Assembly: GCA_013151585.1 (NCBI GenBank)
Contig: JAADHY010000701.1
Location: 1 to 7,354, forward strand
Reading direction: 5' to 3'
Length of the DNA: 7,354 nt
Source: Planctomycetota bacterium
GTDB lineage: Bacteria > Planctomycetota > Planctomycetia > Planctomycetales > Planctomycetaceae
Of this stretch, positions 5,986 to 7,354 are shown one piece after another. The stretch's first letter is position 1; every line of letters starts with the position of its first letter. The translations under genes were made by a program, and so were the position numbers. A model generated the notes under the pieces. The model was not told where the DNA came from and made no database searches. It saw only the letters and a list, made by a program, of their open reading frames with translations.

Positions 5986-7131
5986 ATGACTCAGTCCGAT
6001 CGTATCTATCTGGACAGCAATGCGACAACGCGGCCGCTCCCGGAGGTTGTGGAAGAGGTGGCTCGTCACTTGCGAGAAACCTATGCCAACCCCGGCAGTC
6101 GGCATGAGGAGGGACGCCGCGCGCGGCAGGCGCTCGAAGCCGCGCGAGAATCCATCGCGTCGATCCTGGGAGCCGAACCGGAAGAGGTCATTTTCACCAG
6201 CGGCGGCACGGAGTCGACGAATTTGGCGCTCTTTGGTGCGGCCATCGGTGATCCCGGTATCATACTGCTCACAGCGGGTGAACACCCAGCAACGAAAGAG
6301 ACTTGCTTGGCGCTAGAGCGGCGCGGCTGGGAACTGCGCGAACTGGCGGTGGACCGGAACGGACTGCTGGTCCAAAACCAATACGACGGACTGCCCTGGG
6401 AGCAGATCAAGCTGGCCACGGTGATTCTGGCCCACAACGAGACGGGCATTATCCAGGACGTTCGGCCGCTGGCTGAACGATGCCAGCAGGCAAACGTCTT
6501 CTTTCATGTAGACGCGGTACAGGCAGCGGGAAAGATCCCAGTCGATTTTCATGCCTCCGGAGCGACATCGATGGCTATCGGCGCTCATAAGTTTCACGGA
6601 CCTCGCGGCATTGGGGCGCTCCTGCTTCGCAAAGGCACAAAGCTCAGCCCCTTCCTTTTCGGAGGTCACCAAGAGTCAGGGCGCCGGCCTGGGACGGAGT
6701 GCGTGGCCTTGGCCTGTGGGATGGCTCGAGCACTAGAAATCTGGCATCACGAACAGGAGCGACGACAGCAAGCGTTAACTGCGATGCGGGACCGGCTACA
6801 ACAGGGATTGCGCGAGGCCTGTGATCCGGTGGTCGTTATCGGTGAGCATGCGCCCCGGCTACCAAACACGCTGAACATCGCTTTTCCTGGCTTGGACAGC
6901 GAGGCTTTGCTGGTGGCCCTGGACCTGGAAGGGATCGCGTGCTCGGTGGGCAGCACCTGCGCTAGCGGAGCGTCGCAGCCGCCGCCGGTGCTGGTGGCCA
7001 TGGGATACGGCGAGGAGGTTTACCGTTCGGTCCTGCGTTTCAGTCTTTCGATCGAGAACACGCCGAGCGAGATTGACGAGGCCATCCGCCGAATCAGTGC
7101 CGTTGTCGCTCGGATGCGATCGACACACTGA
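5986..7131 (+). CDS. Cysteine desulfurase, NifS/IscS family (PLP-dependent class V aminotransferase fold)
   Basis: Converts L-cysteine to alanine and passes the sulfur as an enzyme persulfide to Fe-S cluster assembly, tRNA thiolation or cofactor synthesis. The product is 381 residues, normal for group I. It opens with IYLDSNATTRPLPEV. Phosphate and ring contacts are TSGGTESTN (71-79), H100 in EHPATK, N151 in HNETG, and D176/Q179 in HVDAVQAAGK. The Schiff-base lysine is K202 in GAHKFHGPRGIGAL. RRPGTE is the conserved loop at about 233-238. The persulfide cysteine is C325 in GSTCASGASQPPPVL, in the long-loop (NifS/IscS) setting rather than the short SufS one. The usual GSAC and EPSHVL are altered to GSTC and QPPPVL. 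It has its own GGAG site. No scaffold (IscU/NifU), Rrf2 regulator or MnmA/ThiI gene is adjacent within the window, so the sulfur acceptor is unknown. IscS versus NifS cannot be decided, so no symbol is given. Confidence 0.93.
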   Translation: MTQSDRIYLDSNATTRPLPEVVEEVARHLRETYANPGSRHEEGRRARQALEAARESIASILGAEPEEVIFTSGGTESTNLALFGAAIGDPGIILLTAGEHPATKETCLALERRGWELRELAVDRNGLLVQNQYDGLPWEQIKLATVILAHNETGIIQDVRPLAERCQQANVFFHVDAVQAAGKIPVDFHASGATSMAIGAHKFHGPRGIGALLLRKGTKLSPFLFGGHQESGRRPGTECVALACGMARALEIWHHEQERRQQALTAMRDRLQQGLREACDPVVVIGEHAPRLPNTLNIAFPGLDSEALLVALDLEGIACSVGSTCASGASQPPPVLVAMGYGEEVYRSVLRFSLSIENTPSEIDEAIRRISAVVARMRSTH

Positions 7132-7219
7132 TCCGGTCCATCGGTCCCGGCATACCGGCTCGGCTCGCGAAGATGACATTCGATCGATCGTCCCAATCGG
7201 TCCTACCAAGGTACGAGTC
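7132..7219. other. Short intergenic gap after the cysteine desulfurase
   Basis: An 88-bp gap before the next start. It contains a 10-bp perfect palindrome CGATCGATCG (7181-7190), simple enough to be chance, and an AAGG 8 nt before the ATG at 7220. No terminator hairpin with a T run is seen. Confidence 0.4.
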
Positions 7220-7354
7220 ATGGGCCCGAAACGATCCGAGGGAAGCTCTCCGAAGACGCCCTTTGTGATTATCGATGAGAACCGACTCGCCCACACGTTC
7301 CTGAGCGATCTCGGCAATCCCGTCGATCGCCCCCAATCCGCTCTCGTGCTGCTT
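7220..7354 (+). CDS. Start of an unrecognised protein, cut by the window end (partial)
   Basis: An ATG at 7220 opens 45 sense codons to the last base with no stop. It has AAGG at 7208-7211, 8 nt upstream, and third positions rich in G and C as in the confident genes. The translation begins MGPKRSEGSSPKTPFVIIDE and continues with NRLAHTFLSDLGNPVDRPQS, ending at ALVLL. It has a hydrophilic start and no signal peptide. I do not recognise the family; in particular it lacks the SGGxDS motif of MnmA/ThiI, which often sit by cysteine desulfurases. It follows the desulfurase by 88 bp on the same strand, so co-transcription is possible. Minus-strand frames also cross this stretch, so it is tentative. 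Confidence 0.4.
   Translation, partial: MGPKRSEGSSPKTPFVIIDENRLAHTFLSDLGNPVDRPQSALVLL

Noticed and set aside
5700..6107. Plus-strand open frame of 135 residues across the intergenic region
   Set aside because: It runs into the desulfurase in another frame, and the translation is Arg/Ser-rich with no recognisable domain.
1..7354. A novel multi-gene defence, mobile or biosynthetic system
   Set aside because: The genes belong to familiar unrelated families on both strands with large gaps. No nuclease-helicase pairs, toxin-antitoxin genes, transposases, repeats arrays or biosynthetic enzymes are present.

Overview
The window carries five complete protein genes and the start of a sixth. It looks like a bacterial chromosome, GC-rich (around 60% by eye), and most consistent with Planctomycetota. 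That call rests on the mix of families, the mixed gene orientation, generous intergenic gaps and the lack of a Shine-Dalgarno site at some starts. It is an inference, not proven by any marker gene here. There are no transposases, phage genes, tRNA or rRNA genes, CRISPR arrays or toxin-antitoxin pairs.

Layout, left to right. Positions 1-359 show no convincing gene. A plus-strand FAD-dependent dehydrogenase of the COG2509 type (360-1964) converges, 31 bp apart, on a minus-strand exported metallo-beta-lactamase-fold protein (1996-3099). Upstream of that, on the same strand and 125 bp away, is an AI-2E/PerM family multi-pass membrane protein with a long hydrophilic C-terminal tail (3225-4760). 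A 259-bp divergent intergenic region separates it from a plus-strand two-ACT-domain protein of the GcvR/UPF0237 kind (5020-5646). A 339-bp gap with two small tandem hairpins follows, then a NifS/IscS-type cysteine desulfurase (5986-7131). Last is the first 45 codons of an unrecognised plus-strand ORF that runs off the window (7220-7354).

How they work together: the genes do not form an obvious pathway. The cysteine desulfurase would supply sulfur for Fe-S clusters or tRNA thiolation, but no scaffold or acceptor gene is adjacent. The ACT protein is probably an amino-acid-sensing regulator, and the AI-2E protein a transporter or exporter. The MBL protein is a secreted or periplasmic hydrolase. 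Only the AI-2E and MBL genes could share a transcript, and their 125-bp gap and the MBL gene's own strong ribosome binding site make that uncertain.

I looked for a novel multi-gene system and did not find one. The best leads are modest: the secreted ComEC-like MBL protein, the charged tail on the transporter, a hairpin abutting the start of the ACT gene, and the truncated ORF next to the desulfurase.
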